Assembly (NCBI GenBank): GCA_027405735.1
Contig: JAPEHQ010000004.1
Coordinates: 2,728,001 to 2,792,000, forward strand
Direction of reading: 5' to 3'
DNA length: 64,000 nucleotides
Origin: Mucor racemosus
Lineage: Eukaryota; Mucoromycota; Mucoromycetes; Mucorales; Mucoraceae
Under the pieces are notes generated by a model. The model was not told where the DNA came from and ran no database searches. It worked only from the letters and a program-made list of their open reading frames with translations. A program made the position numbers and the translations under genes. Positions 12,006 to 24,708 of the stretch are shown piece after piece (the first letter of the stretch is position 1; every line of letters begins with the position of its first letter).

Positions 12006-12601
12006 ATGTCAGGCCAGCGTACCCACATTATGGTAATAACCTTTCAGTTTAGAACAGTTGTCAATAGCCATAGAGGGAAGGTACGTCTTTTTTTTTTACA
12101 ACAAAAACTTAATTTAACTTGAAAATAAGCAATCCGTTAATAGTTTTTTGCATTTGAGCAATCTCAGTAAGTATGAAGTAAGGTTTTAATAAATGAATTG
12201 ACCTCCAAGCCATTTTTTTTTTTTTAAAAAAAAGGATAAAAATAATTTACTTGAGTTCATATGCTGTCATAATAGAGAGATCTATTGAAGATAGAATATG
12301 ACAGTATCTTGGGTATGTGAAATCATTTTATAATTTGACGTTATTAATCAAAATGGAAACTCTTAATATTTGGAATAAACTGAATATACCCTCCGTATCG
12401 TTGCACATTTTTATGTCGACATAAAAGGAAAAATATAAACAAAAAAATTAATAGTGCAACCAAGATGAATGTTTAAAGTAAAAGCATGTTTTATAATAAA
12501 GAAAAATAGATAATAATAGTATGTATGTCAAAAACGAAAAATTGTATGAATCAAATAAAAAAAAAAAAGGTATGTATATATATAAAGAATGATGTTTCTA
12601 T
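12006..12601. other. 3' flank of L-serine dehydratase gene
   Basis: AT-rich noncoding sequence with homopolymer runs near 12090 and 12215. No gene seen. Confidence 0.45.
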
Positions 12602-14641
12602 TTAACACAAAGGAACATTGACAGCTAAACCACCTTGGCTGGTTTCCTTATATTTGGACATCATATCTACACCGGTTTGACGCATGGTTTCAATGACTTG
12701 ATCAAGAGACACACGATGATCACCTTCGCCATTCAAAGCTAATTGAGCAGCAGCAATTGCCTTAACAGCAGCTAATGCATTACGTTCAATGCATGGCACT
12801 TGGACAAGGCCACCAATAGGGTCACAAGTCAAACCCAAGTTGTGCTCCATACCAATTTCAGCAGCATTCTCAACTTGATCAACGGAACCTCCCATAACAG
12901 CAGTGAAACCAGCAGCAGCCATTGAACAAGCTACACCAACTTCACCTTGACAACCAACTTCAGCAGCTGCATGATTAGGATTAAGGTTAATATGATTTTC
13001 AATTTGCATAAAGAGGGAGGTTTATAAATTACCTGAAATACTAGCACCACGTTTGAACAACATACCAATAGCAGAAGTAGTCAACAAGAACTCCATGACA
13101 TCTCTTTCAGGGTTCTCAGAGATGAATTCAAGATAATATTTAAGAACAGAAGGAATGGTACCAGCAGCACCATTAGTAGGAGCTGTAACTACACGACCAC
13201 CACAAGCGTTTTCTTCATTTACGGCAATGGCATAAACAGAAAGGTAATCAAGAGCAGGCAAAACAAACTTCTTCTTGGGCTTCTTTGGTAAAAATGTGAG
13301 TGCAAGAGGATATTGGGTATTGCCAATATCAGAAGGTGTAGTCATGTTAAGTTCTTCTTGAGATCCACTTGCAGGTATATAAGATTGACTATAACCTCCG
13401 GTTTGATTCAAGGGGCCACCATACAAACCTTTCAAAAGTTTGTTGTATAATCTAGGAGCACGACGTTTTACACGGAGAGAACCAGGCAAGTAATCATCAG
13501 GAGAAGCCATAACACCGTTACGAATACTATCATCCATGGTATTCCAAAGTCTTAAAAGTTTTTCTCTAATTTCTTCGGGAGTACTCCATTTTAATTCATT
13601 TTCAAAAACTACTTGAGCAATTGTCATATTTTCGCGCTTACAAACGGCCAAGAGTTCCTCGGAATTACGGAAAGGTAAAGATACAACAGCGATATCTTGC
13701 TCACGACGTTCAGCAACGACAGCATTTTTTTTGTTGATCTGTTTATAATATACATTTTCACCATGATCCAATTGAGTTTCAGCATTTACAACGAAGCCAC
13801 CACCAATACTAAAGTATTCATTGGTAGCAATCATGTTGGAATCCTTATCATATGCACAAAAGCGGAGGCCATTTGGATGTTGGGGTAAAGTCTTGAAATA
13901 ATTAAAAACCATATTTTTTTCATAATCAAAAGTGATACGATGTGTACCATCCAAACGAATTGATTTGTTTGTTTCAATGTCTTTAACACGAGATAAAATG
14001 GTGGATGTTTCCACTTTATCTGGACTTTCACCCTCAATGCCCATTAATACGGCTTCTGGAGTACCATGACCTACACCTGTCAAAGCAAGAGATCCGAATA
14101 AATCTAATAGAAAAAAAGGAGATTAATTTCCATATTTAGTCATAATGGAGGAATAGATAAGCTTCTAGCTTCCTCGGCTTCAAAATATCTTATCAATAAG
14201 CGCGGAAAGATAACTTTCTTGTTTTTCATTTTCACGTTATTTATAGATAAAATAAAATAAAAATAAAAATTAGGGATTTAATACATTACCTACTCGAAGA
14301 GTTGCTACTTTATCCAAGACCTGATGTTCCTTGAGATCAGTAATAAAAATTTTAGCAGCACGCATAGGGCCGACAGTGTGAGAAGAAGAAGGTCCGACAC
14401 CAATCGAGAACAGATCAAATGTAGAAACAACAGCATGATGATCATTTGTCTTTTCAGAAGAAGCAGAATTGTCTTCTTCTTCAGCAGTATTGGATGTAGT
14501 TGCAATATAGCGTTTAAGTGTCTGATACTGTGGTACAACCACCGTACGACCTCGAATCAACGGGTAATTCTTCAATTGACGATGAAGAGCTGGTTGAGCA
14601 ACAGTCTTGATGGAAGTCGAAAATTTTTTTAAAGCAAACAT
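12602..14641 (-). CDS. L-serine ammonia-lyase (serine dehydratase), iron-sulfur type
   Basis: Converts L-serine to pyruvate and ammonia with a [4Fe-4S] cluster rather than PLP. Exons 14641-14290, 14103-13033 and 12966-12602 give 595 aa; both introns are GT..AG and keep phase. The N-terminal ~70 residues are basic and Ser/Thr-rich, suggesting a mitochondrial presequence (inference). The beta-domain signature [15 protein letters not shown] ends near residue 89. The catalytic domain carries the three presumed cluster cysteines C480 (EVGCQGEVG), C522 and C533 ([13 protein letters not shown]). Their spacing of 42 and 11 matches the known bacterial enzyme. A polar, low-complexity linker of roughly 60 residues (about [10 protein letters not shown] to PKKPKKK) separates the domains and looks longer than in bacterial single-chain enzymes. 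The start is the first ATG of the presequence. Confidence 0.95.
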
Positions 14642-15069
14642 TTGTTGAAAATTGCTTTTTGTTTAGGGATTAAAAAAAGATGGAACTTTTTTCTAATGTA
14701 AGAGAAAAGAAAAGAGAAAAAGATGAAAAAAGAGAGGAATTTTCAATTAAAGAGGAATTGACGGAAAAAGTACCATTTTATATACCACAATGTAGGTACA
14801 TTTTCATCTTTTTTTTTTTTTTTTTTTTTTTTCTTTTAAAATGGTCACTTTACCCACGGTTTAAGCCAATAAAGCAAGTTGATTTCATGTAATTTGACAC
14901 GGTGATCTAGTATTTGGAACTTACCTTGGACACGGTGATCTTACCACTTCCTTCAAAAGGTAAGTCGTAAAAAGATTTTATACAACAGGCGCGGTTATCC
15001 AATTATTAACAAAATGAAAAAGATGATGATATCGTGTATAATTTCATGGAAAATTTATTTAAAATGTGA
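14642..15069. promoter_or_regulatory. Upstream region of the serine dehydratase gene and 3' flank of HIT gene
   Basis: Both genes run on the minus strand in tandem, so this 428-bp gap holds the terminator of the HIT gene and the promoter of the dehydratase. An uninterrupted T run lies at about 14810-14832. A short direct repeat, cacggtgatct/cacggtgatctt, occurs at about 14899 and 14931. Confidence 0.45.
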
Positions 15070-15866
15070 TTACAACTTTTCCTTGATGCGGCCCAAAGTG
15101 TTTTTAAGTTGATCTTGAGAGACATTTTGAAGTTGAGGCCAACCAACAATAAGACCTTGCTCAGGGCTAGGCTTAGGAATGATGTGGAAATGAACATGAG
15201 GAACTACCTATAAAAGAAAAATATGTTAGTTGTATTGTCAATAATGTTCCCAATCATGAAAATTTACCTGATGAGCCATAGGGCCATTGTTCTTTTTTTT
15301 AAAAAAAAAATGCAATAATGATTAGAATCGAAATCACAAATATTTACGCTTTTTTTTTTACCTGCAACAAATTGTATTGACCATCAGCTAAGCCAATGGC
15401 AAGTGCAACCTTCTTGGCCAAAGGCAACATATCAGCGAGAATATCGTCAGGAACTTGATGGAAGAATTCTGCATGATCTATTTAAGGGAAAAATAAACGT
15501 TACTCTAATGTCAGGTGCTTTAATTGTGCCTATAAAATAGTTTACACTTGGGGATAACAAGCTATTGCAATGCAAGTATTAATTAATATGCTACTTTTCT
15601 ATTATAATAAAATACTTACAGCATGGCCTTCGCTCAAGGGATTAATATCAAGGAAAGAATAACTATATCGCGTATTATATTTAGTTAATTCAAGAAAATA
15701 AAAATACCAATTAAAATTACCTTTTGTCAGTTTCAATAATCTTGCAGGAAGGAATATCACCCCTTTTTCAAAAGAAATATTAGCAGGATATAAAGCATTA
15801 CTTTTCTGTACCTTACTTGATAATTTTACAGAAAAGACAGTTATCAGATAAATGTTCGTTAGACAT
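15070..15866 (-). CDS. HNT1: HIT-family nucleotide hydrolase, Hnt1/HINT-like
   Basis: Small histidine-triad hydrolase (adenosine phosphoramidase-type), 142 aa. Seven exons on the minus strand: 15866-15817, 15762-15721, 15662-15620, 15561-15546, 15477-15362, 15291-15268 and 15207-15070, summing to 143 codons with the stop. Residues show CLFCKIIKGDIPS near the N-terminus, FLDINPLSEGHALVIPK in the middle and the catalytic triad motif HVHFHII at about 101-107. Exon 4 is only 16 nt (gives LVIPK plus one base) and is needed to join GHA to YHAEFF. The length and motif order fit the HINT branch better than Fhit. The gene stands alone, 3' to nothing related. Confidence 0.92.
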
Positions 15867-18800
15867 GTTGTTTATTTGTTAAGATTCTAAAAGAAGAAGA
15901 AAAGCTTTGTTACTGACGCTCAAAAGGGGCCATTTACTTTCGCTATTTGAAGATGATGCACACATTTTCAGGGGACACAATCGCCTAAAATCTAGGCCGC
16001 CTATTCCGAATGTTTGCAAGTGATATTCCCATGATTTACTAAGAAGTTTTCCGTATTTTTGCTTCTTGGGCATGAGTAAACTTGGAATTTCTACAACTTC
16101 TAAAGGGTATTAGTGACATAAATCTCAAAAAAATAAGCGGCTAGCAATGTAAAAGTGATACGCGAAAAAAAAAAAGGATTAGGAATCATCGCATAAATGG
16201 CTGATTTGACACAGTGCTAATGATTGAAAAATGCGCATATCTTATGATATTGTATATAGAAGTTATTTAAAAAAAAACTAATTCATGGAGCTCGTACTAG
16301 AAAAATCGTCCATAATAAAAACTATATACCGTTTGAGTAAAATAGACGAAAAAAAATCTTTTAAGGCTAATGGCGATATCTTTTGAGCATCGTTAATTAA
16401 AAATTGGAAATGCATGCAAACGACGAAGAAACGTTTACTAAACTTTTTTTGTGCTATAATTTTATTTGAAATCATGCTTCATATACAGTACAATCTAATT
16501 GTTTCAATTATTATAACTGCATATCCCTCGTCGCTGAAAGTTTCGACTAAATTTATTATATACAAGCTTTATCAACTTTGATTTCCTATAGTTTTATCTT
16601 TGAAAAGTGTCCAATATCTTAAATAATAAAGGAAAGCAATTAAATTTATAATATATTTTATTGATTAAACACATTTGCGCATTTTTTTTTAGCTTTTCCC
16701 ATGCAATATATATCACTGATTTCATGTTGTTTCAAATCTCAAACCTTTTTACAACTGCCTGGTTTTGTTTCTGGGTTTGAAATAACAAATGCCAGATTCG
16801 TCCGAAAAAATGGATAAAAACTACGAATGTAAATTACTCAAAAAGCGTATAGTAAGTTGGACTAGCGTTGTAAATGTTTTACTTACGATTATTGATTCTG
16901 CATTTAATTGTATACTTTTTAAAAAGAATCTACACTCAAAATTTAGAGAAAAGTTGAAATAAAATTTTGAGTGTTTTTCGGCAATACATTTTTATTTTCA
17001 AGCTTATACTAAAAATGTTACTAATTAAAGTTGTAGAATATAACGTTAACTATTGTTTAAGCTATTGATTACTCTTTAATTTTGCTTTTTGGTAGAGAAA
17101 TTGTGGAATTTGTGAGTAATTCGGGGTTTAAAATGTTAAACGTCGAGTATTTGCTCATCCAGAATGGCAATGAATTGAGCATATATTTTCTATACATTTT
17201 TTTCAGATGTTTTTCAAAATTTCTTGACCAAAAATCAATATTTCCGAAAGAGAAAAAATGCAGTCGATAGATATGAATTAGGGCAATGCCATAAGTGCTA
17301 ATACTACATTAGCCGCTTATACTAATCCTTTTGAATTCACGATAGAAAGTCGAAAAATGCAATAACAAAAAAAGTTCTGGTACTTAAATATGTTTGGAAA
17401 TCTTTTCGGAATATTAGATTCCGTCAAATAACTAGTACTTTAGTGTCATTTCTCGCAAAGATATGATGTAACAAGGTTCCTATTTTTAAGCGGTAAATTC
17501 ATATAACCTATTTTTCAAATATTTTATTCTAGTTGATAGTAAATGATAAACAAAATTGAATACTACCATATTAAACTCTGACTTTTTAGGCAAACTACTA
17601 TATGTTTTATTTTATTTTTTTATAATATAAAAAAGAGGTGAGCAACATTCACAAACTGACAAAAAATGGGATTTCGGTTCCGCTGGAAGCAATGTATAAA
17701 TCATCAGTTTTCGACTATTTTTTATGCTATAAAGCAAATATTTGAGCAGATGGCATACTGTAACCAATTTATATACATTTTCTAGCCTCTCAAGTATATT
17801 TCCAAACATTTTTGTATAAAGCTACCCATAGAAATGTGGCTACGCTCCGATTTTGAAGATAATACGCAAATCTTAAAATAAAAACAATTATTTCTATAAT
17901 TTAATCCCATTTTTTACCTGTTTGAGATGCTACCCGGGTCATAACTCATGGTTTATCTCTTTTAAGTAATGCATAGAGTGTGTTTGTCAATTGATTACAT
18001 GCTACGGAGCCAATTTTTTTGATATCAACCACTGTAATCATGGAGAGTAAACATTGGTTTTAAAGAAGAAATTTAAAATATATTTGAATTGGAAAGGATA
18101 AACTCCTAGATTTTGCACAAGATACTACTTTATTACAGTATTTCCACTCGAAATTCAGAAATTTTAGGACTATTGTAGTAATATATTGAGACAGATTAAA
18201 GATGAAATCTAGACAAAGTGAGAATGCAAATTCGTATTATTTCTAGATGCTACAGTATTTGTTATCAAAATGGAATATCTTTAATAAATCTTTCTTTTCT
18301 ACCTTTATATATATATATATTCATCTCAAATCAACTCTCTGCTTATCCCAATCTTACTCTCATTTGGCCCCAAATCTCATTCTCATTCCATCCAAACTTT
18401 AATTTTATTTCATCAAAATTGTTGTCAGGTTTTATTGATCCCGTGTGCAATATATCGCTTATACAAATAAAAAAAAGTCAGGCATGCCTACAGTTTATCA
18501 TTATCAAATCAAGAAATAGATGATATCATGCATGATTATGATGAATGTGACCCTTCAAAATATTCCACGTTTCAAACTCGTATATAAGCACATTTAAATA
18601 GCAAATATATATATTATAGCTATCATATAACACTATGCATACAAAATGTATCATAATTAAATATAGATTCAAGTACGTAAAAATGCAGTAACATCTGCAG
18701 ATGTGCATCATATATACAACGTGCTTTAGAGATTTTATAATTGCATGCTTTTATGTCCCAAGTATTGATCAAGGTTTTTCTTTATAATGACAATTAAACA

Positions 18801-19221
18801 TATAATAAAAAGATTGTCGTTTGTACGAAAACGGAGAAAAACAAGTTGATCATTTGTTAAATGACGCAGCGCTAAACTAGATGCGGTTATCTTTAGCCTG
18901 GTGCTCTTTATTATTATTAAAACAAAAGTAAATTGATTGTGGTACCAGAAGTTTTTCGAGTAGATCTCTTTTTTTTTTTATGGACACTTGGCAATCTTAT
19001 GTATTGTAACATCCCCAGTAAGATAAATAGCGCATTTTTACCATGTTTTAAACTTTTTTGATTTTGTGTGGCACCAAAAGTTGATGAGCCTAAAAGGCGA
19101 TTGGCTTGATTTGCCGTAGTTACACCATTTGAACTCACATTTGGAACTGATTTTGCTACAATGATTTGCAATGTAATATGATATCAATCTTCTTTAAAAC
19201 GAGTTTATTTATGAGATTTTT

Positions 19222-19258
<37 letters not shown>

Positions 19259-19643
19259 CTATCAAATACTTTATATACAATAGATTTATCAGTGAATTGA
19301 TTTAATAATTATTGATATAAGCCAATGTACACCAAATCAATATACCGTACGGAACTCACATCAAGTAGAGTGTGTGTGTGTTGTACCCGATGATAAATGC
19401 CTCTTTTTCACATTTTCCAAAAAAGGATTAATAATAGCTTGTTAGTTTTTTTGATTTAGATGAGAACATGGATAGTTTTCGGGTGACAGTAGCTTAAAGC
19501 CACTGTCAAGATATCCTTTGGCGAAAAAAGCGCATACCAAATTGATATGTCTGATATTCATATAAAAGCCATAGTAGATCATATTCCTTTCCTTTTTTTT
19601 CTATTATTATCATTAATTCTATACACTTTCTTTCTTTATAACA
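15867..19643. other. 3.8-kb intergenic region, no gene recognised
   Basis: Only short frames without motifs. The stretch at about 16270-17840 may be a decayed repeat: ccaaaaatcaatattt near 17229 and ccgattttgaagat near 17851 echo pieces in or near family A. A (TA) microsatellite lies at 19226-19256. The last few hundred bases must hold the ATPase promoter (ctttctttataaca just before the ATG). Confidence 0.45.
19226..19256. repeat. (TA)n microsatellite
   Basis: 31 bp of uninterrupted alternating TA. Confidence 0.95.
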
Positions 19644-22600
19644 ATGAACGAAAAAATAGAAAGTGATTCTAAAATTGCAGTTGTAACTGTTGAAGATGCT
19701 AGTAAAATCAAATTTGCTAGAATTCATCGTCCTGAAAGAACCAAAACAATCCAAACTATAGAGACTATTGCTTCTCGCAGACCTTCAATTAGTGCTCCAA
19801 AGCGTCCTCAAAAAAATGCAAAAGTTGATAAGAAAAATGTCGATATTGTAAGCTGTGTTATATAGATGTATAACCACATGTAACTAATTAATACTTTATA
19901 CAATTAGACCGAGCATTTATTTACCCCTGAAGAGTGTGCTGCAAAGTATAATACAGACATTGACATTAAGAAAGCCTCTGATTCTAGAGGTCTTACTGCT
20001 CAACAAGCTGCTGATGTTTTGGCTGAAACTGGTCCTAATAAACTGACTCCTCCAAAAAAGAGACATCCCATCTTGAAATATCTTGATTGCGTTGTGAAAC
20101 TCTTTAATTTGCTCTTGATTTTGGCTGGTATTCTTGATTACATCTTGTTGGCCATTGATTTCAAAGGAAATTTTCCAAATGTAAGATCAATATTATACGT
20201 TAATTTATTAATATATTAATTAACATTTGTTGATATAATGTATAGACCTATTTAGGTGCTATTCTTATTGGCGTTTCCTTATTGAATGCTTTTATTGAGT
20301 TTTATCAAGAACAAAAATCGCAAGCTTTATTAGATTCTTTTCTTGACATGGTTCCTGCCAAGTGTATGGTTATTCGCGACGGAAAAGTAGAACAAATTGA
20401 TGCTGCTAATTTGGTTGTCGGTGATGTTGTATTGGTTCGTATGGGTGATAAAGTGCCTGCCGATCTTTTGGTTTTCTCTGCATCTGATCTCAAGGTTGAT
20501 AACTCTCCTCTTACTGGTGAATCTGATCCTCAAGAACGTGGAGCATATAATAGCCAAAAGAATGTATTTGAAGCTGAAAATATTATCTTTAATGGTACAT
20601 TAGCTGTTTCAGGTGAAGGTTACGGTATTGTTGTTCGTACTGGTGATGGTACTGTCCTTGGTCAAATTGCCGGCTTAACAGCAGGTGAAGCCAAGGCTGA
20701 GTCTCCACTTTCCCAAGAGGTAAATAAATCCAAATATGGCATTTGTTAATCATCATACTAATTTTTATATAGATTTCCAAGTTTGTCAAGATTATTGCTA
20801 CTATTGCACTTGTTACGGCTGGTGTTTTCTTTGGTATTGGTTTCCCTGTAAATAATAATAACGTTTCTCTCACTTTGAACTTTGCTATATCTGTCTTTGT
20901 TGCTTGGGTTCCTGAAGGTTTACCTGCTACAGTTACTATTCTTTTGACTATTTCGGCAAAACGTATGGCTGCTAGAAATGTCCTTGTTAAGGATTTACAA
21001 GGTGTTGAAACATTAGGCGCTATTACGCTTTTGGCTACAGATAAAACAGGTACACTTACTAGAAATCAGATGACTGTAACCTATGTATGGTCCTGTCTTA
21101 CATTAAAGAATGCCATGAATAAGCAAAATCAAGGTGGTCCTATTTTAGAAGAGCCCGGTGTTCGTGATATCATGAATATATGTACTCTGAATTCTAAAGC
21201 TAAATTTGATCGCGTGGATGTACCTGTTTCTCAACGTCAAATACTTGGTGATGCTACTGAAACTGGTCTTGTTCGTTTTGCTGGTGAACACTTTGGCAAA
21301 GAATTTGATACTATTCCTGATCAATATCCAAAGGTATTTGAGATTCCTTTCAATTCTGATAACAAATGGGCCATGACAATCCACGAGAAAGAACATGCCA
21401 ATGGCTCATTGACTTTGTATGTAAAAGGTGCTCCTGAAAGAGTTCTTGGTTTGTGTGATAACATTTTATTGGAAGATGGTTCATCTGTTCCACTCTCTGA
21501 AAAACATCGTGCTGCTTTCCAAGAAACATACTCTTATATGGCTGGTCAGGGTCATCGTGTGTTGGCGTTTGCTCAAGATTTGTTACATGAAACTGCATAT
21601 CCTTCTGATTTTGTATTTGATAAAACCAAAAAAAACTATCCCATGTCTGGTATGACATTTGTTGGCCTTGTTTCTCTTGAAGATCCTCCCAAGCATGGTG
21701 TTCGTGAAGCCATTGGCAAATGTAGAGCTGCCGGTATTAAAGTAATGATGGTAACTGGCGATCACCCTTTAACTGCTGAAGCTATTGGTCGTAAAATCAA
21801 CTTGATGGTGGGTGATACAAAGACATTAGCTGCTCAAAGATTAAATCGCCCTGAAGATGAAGTTCCCGAAAGTGAATACAATAGTATTGTTATTCATGGT
21901 GATTCAATTGATAATCTTACGGATGATGACTGGGATCTTATTTTCTCAAAGGATGAAATTATCTTTGCTCGTACCTCTCCAAAACATAAGCTTGAAATTG
22001 TTAAACGTGCTCAATCCATGCGACATATTGTTGGTGTCACTGGTGATGGCGTCAATGATGCTCCAGCATTAAAGAAGGCAGATCTTGGTATTGCTATGAA
22101 TATTTCTGGTTCTGATGTTTCAAAAGATGCTGCTGCTATGATCTTGCTTGATGATAATTTTGCCTCTATTATTCATGGTATTGAAGAAGGTCGTTTGATT
22201 TTTGTTAATTTGAAGAAATCAATCATGTATACTATCACACATTCTATGCCTGAAGTTATTCCCAATTTGCTTTATATTATTGTGCCTCTTCCTCTTCCAT
22301 TATCTGCTATTCTCATTTTGGTTATTGATCTTGGTTTTGAATTATTTGCCGCCCTTACATTTGCTTGGGATATCCCTGAAACAGAAGAAGGTTTAATGAA
22401 GATGCCACCTCGTAAACCAGTAAATCCTGAATCTATTGATCGTCATCGTCGTAGCTTATATCGTCGTCAACGTTACATTGAATATGACTCTGAGGGAGAA
22501 GAAGTTCGTCCACATTTCTTTCGTCGTATCTATAATACTGTTCATGAAGTATGCAGTGCTGGATATTGGAAGGAAAAGTTTGAAAAGACAGACGATGAAG

Positions 22601-23244
22601 TTCTTGTTGATTTGCCATTATTGTCTTGGGCTTATCTTGAGATTGGTATGATTGAAGCCCTGGGTAATTTAACCAGTTATTTTGTTGTTCTTTGGTATAA
22701 TGGTATTACACCTTATGATGCGGTTATCATGCAACGTGGTGCAGGTGCTCCTACTTATTACTTTTCTAATGGTCCAAATTATGCTCAGGATTACCTTGGT
22801 GCTACTGGTAAATTATTAGATGCTGAAGCCCAGAAGCGTGCCCTTGGACAAGCTCAATCTATTGTTTATTGGAGTATTATGGTAATGCAAATGTTCAATA
22901 TGTTTGCTTGCAAAACTCGTTTCTCTATGCCAATTGGTAGGTATATGTTTTCTAACAAATATACTTTTGCCGGTATTTTGGGCGGTGCCTCTCTTGCTGC
23001 TTTGATTGTATACTGTCCTCCTTTCAATATACCATTTGGTACAGATTATCACTTGTTACCGCTCTGGTGGTTAATTGGTTTTGGCTTTGGTTTTATCATT
23101 ATTGGCTATGCTTGTGTTCGTATCAAGATTAGACAAAAGTTAAGCCCTATTTCATTCAATCCTGATATTCAGGGTTTGCGCATGTACCCTACCATTCGTA
23201 CTGTAGCCACTCAAGACTCAAGATCTGTCAACAAAATGGTTTAA
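19644..23244 (+). CDS. P-type ATPase, type IIC (Na,K-ATPase alpha-like)
   Basis: Cation-pumping membrane ATPase of 1140 aa. Exons 19644-19847, 19908-20180, 20246-20719 and 20773-23244, all phase 0. Hallmarks in order: actuator loop TGES at about 249; M4 motif PEGLP at about 364; phosphorylation site DKTGTLT with Asp at about 407; nucleotide-binding KGAPERV at about 535; hinge GDGVNDAPALKKAD at about 741. M4-P region text such as ATVTILLTISAKRMA and VETLGAITLLATDKTG resembles Na,K/H,K-ATPase alpha subunits more than fungal PMA1 (type III) or ENA (type IID). The C-terminal membrane part includes ELFAALTFAWDIPETEEGLM, matching the type IIC M5-M6 region. No beta subunit is visible nearby. The transported ion cannot be decided from sequence alone. 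The first ATG gives a polar 68-residue N-terminus before the cation-ATPase N domain. Confidence 0.95.
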
Positions 23245-23617
23245 TTTGTTGCGTAAATATTTTATAATCTTACATATATCCTTCTTTAGAAATCATTGCT
23301 ATTATAGTTTTTTTTTAATTTTATTTTTCTTTGTGCTATCCTGTAACACTTTCTATACACTGCTTTTTATATACACAATACAATAATAAATATCTCAAAT
23401 AACAATCATTAGAGTTTGTTTGGGATGATCCAGCTGATATAGCTTTAAAAATCAACATGTCCCAATTAAACTTTATTATCATATACTATTGCAAATCATC
23501 TACCTATTTATGATAAAACTGTTTGAAACTTTGCACAATCTGCATAGTTTATTTATAATCATATTTGAGTAAATCATTGCATCTAGCGTTATTTATTCCA
23601 AAATAATGCCCTAATAA
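23245..23617. other. Convergent 3' ends of ATPase and SDR genes
   Basis: 373 bp between two stop codons on opposite strands. AATAAA-like aataataaata near 23384. Nothing else is seen. Confidence 0.5.
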
Positions 23618-24708
23618 TTAAAGGCTTGAAGCAAAATTGTTCACTGTAACACCACCATCAACAGTTATCAAGGCACCATTAGTGTATTGACCAGCACGAG
23701 ATGAAAGATAAATACATGTGCCAGCAATGTCTTCAGCACTGCCAATTCTAGAGACTGGAACCTTCGCTACAATAATATCACCAAAAGCATCCAACGTTGC
23801 CTTCATCATTTTGGATTGAAAAGGTCCTGGGGCAATTGTATTTACAGTGATACCGTCGTAACCTAAGCGACCAGCTAAATGTCTTGAAAGGTGATGCAAA
23901 CCAGCCTTTGATGCGGAATATGCATAAGTTTCTTGTGCAGGTGTCTATAAAAATCAAATTAATATTAGTTTTCTTTTTTTTTTTTTTTGCTTTTAATATT
24001 TCTATACTTACTCTAATGCCATCAACTGAGCCAATGTTAATAACAGAAGAAGGATTTTCTATAGATGCTTTAGCAGATAGTAAATCAAAACAGCTACATA
24101 GAATGGGTTAATACTGCAAAATTTGTTTCTCTCGAATAAAATGTTTACGCTTGTGTCAGAGAGAATACTCTCTTCAGGTTTAATGTCAAAACTTTATCAA
24201 ATGCATCCTCAGGAAAATCGACAAAGCTTTCGCCCCAAGTAGCGCCAGCATTATTGACCAATACATCCAAATCTAATCATCAGATAATGTTAGTTTAACT
24301 GTGTATTATCTATATAATGCACTTACGATCTTCCTTTTTTGATAATTCTTCTACTAGACGCTTGACTTCGTCCAATTTTTGAAGATCTGCAGGTAAGGAA
24401 AAGCACTTTCCAGGACCTTTGGCATTTAACTCTGCTGCCACCTTTTCGCAAGCCTCTTCTGAGCGACTAGAGATATATACTTTGGCGCCTGCTGCAACAA
24501 AACCCTATCATGATAAATCAATCATATGTCAATAACATCAGTCTCTTGCTTCATATTGCCATACTTACAGCTGCGATCATTTCACCTATACCTCTTGAAC
24601 CACCAGTCACCAGAACAACCTGTTTTATATCAAATTTAACTGGAAGGCTTTCGTATTAATATCTAACAATACCTTGTTATGAACATTGAATAAGTTGCTA
24701 TAATCCAT
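23618..24708 (-). CDS. Short-chain dehydrogenase/reductase (RhlG/FabG-like)
   Basis: NAD(P)-dependent oxidoreductase of the classical SDR family, 265 aa. Six exons on the minus strand: 24708-24673, 24619-24569, 24504-24327, 24272-24149, 24093-24012 and 23944-23618. The Rossmann glycine motif TGGSRGIG is at 17-24, NNAG at 95-98, the catalytic Ser lies in the NIGSVDG region, and the Tyr-Lys pair is YSASK at 166-170. ITVNTIAPGPFQSKM follows and resembles rhamnolipid-type RhlG reductases. The substrate is unknown. The start MDYSNLFNVHNK is in a 12-codon first exon and is the only ATG in frame upstream of the Rossmann fold. Confidence 0.92.

Noticed and set aside
12602..24708. A metabolic gene cluster (dehydratase, HIT, ATPase, SDR)
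   Set aside because: The genes are unrelated in function, separately oriented and spaced by up to 3.8 kb; no shared regulator or tailoring enzymes.
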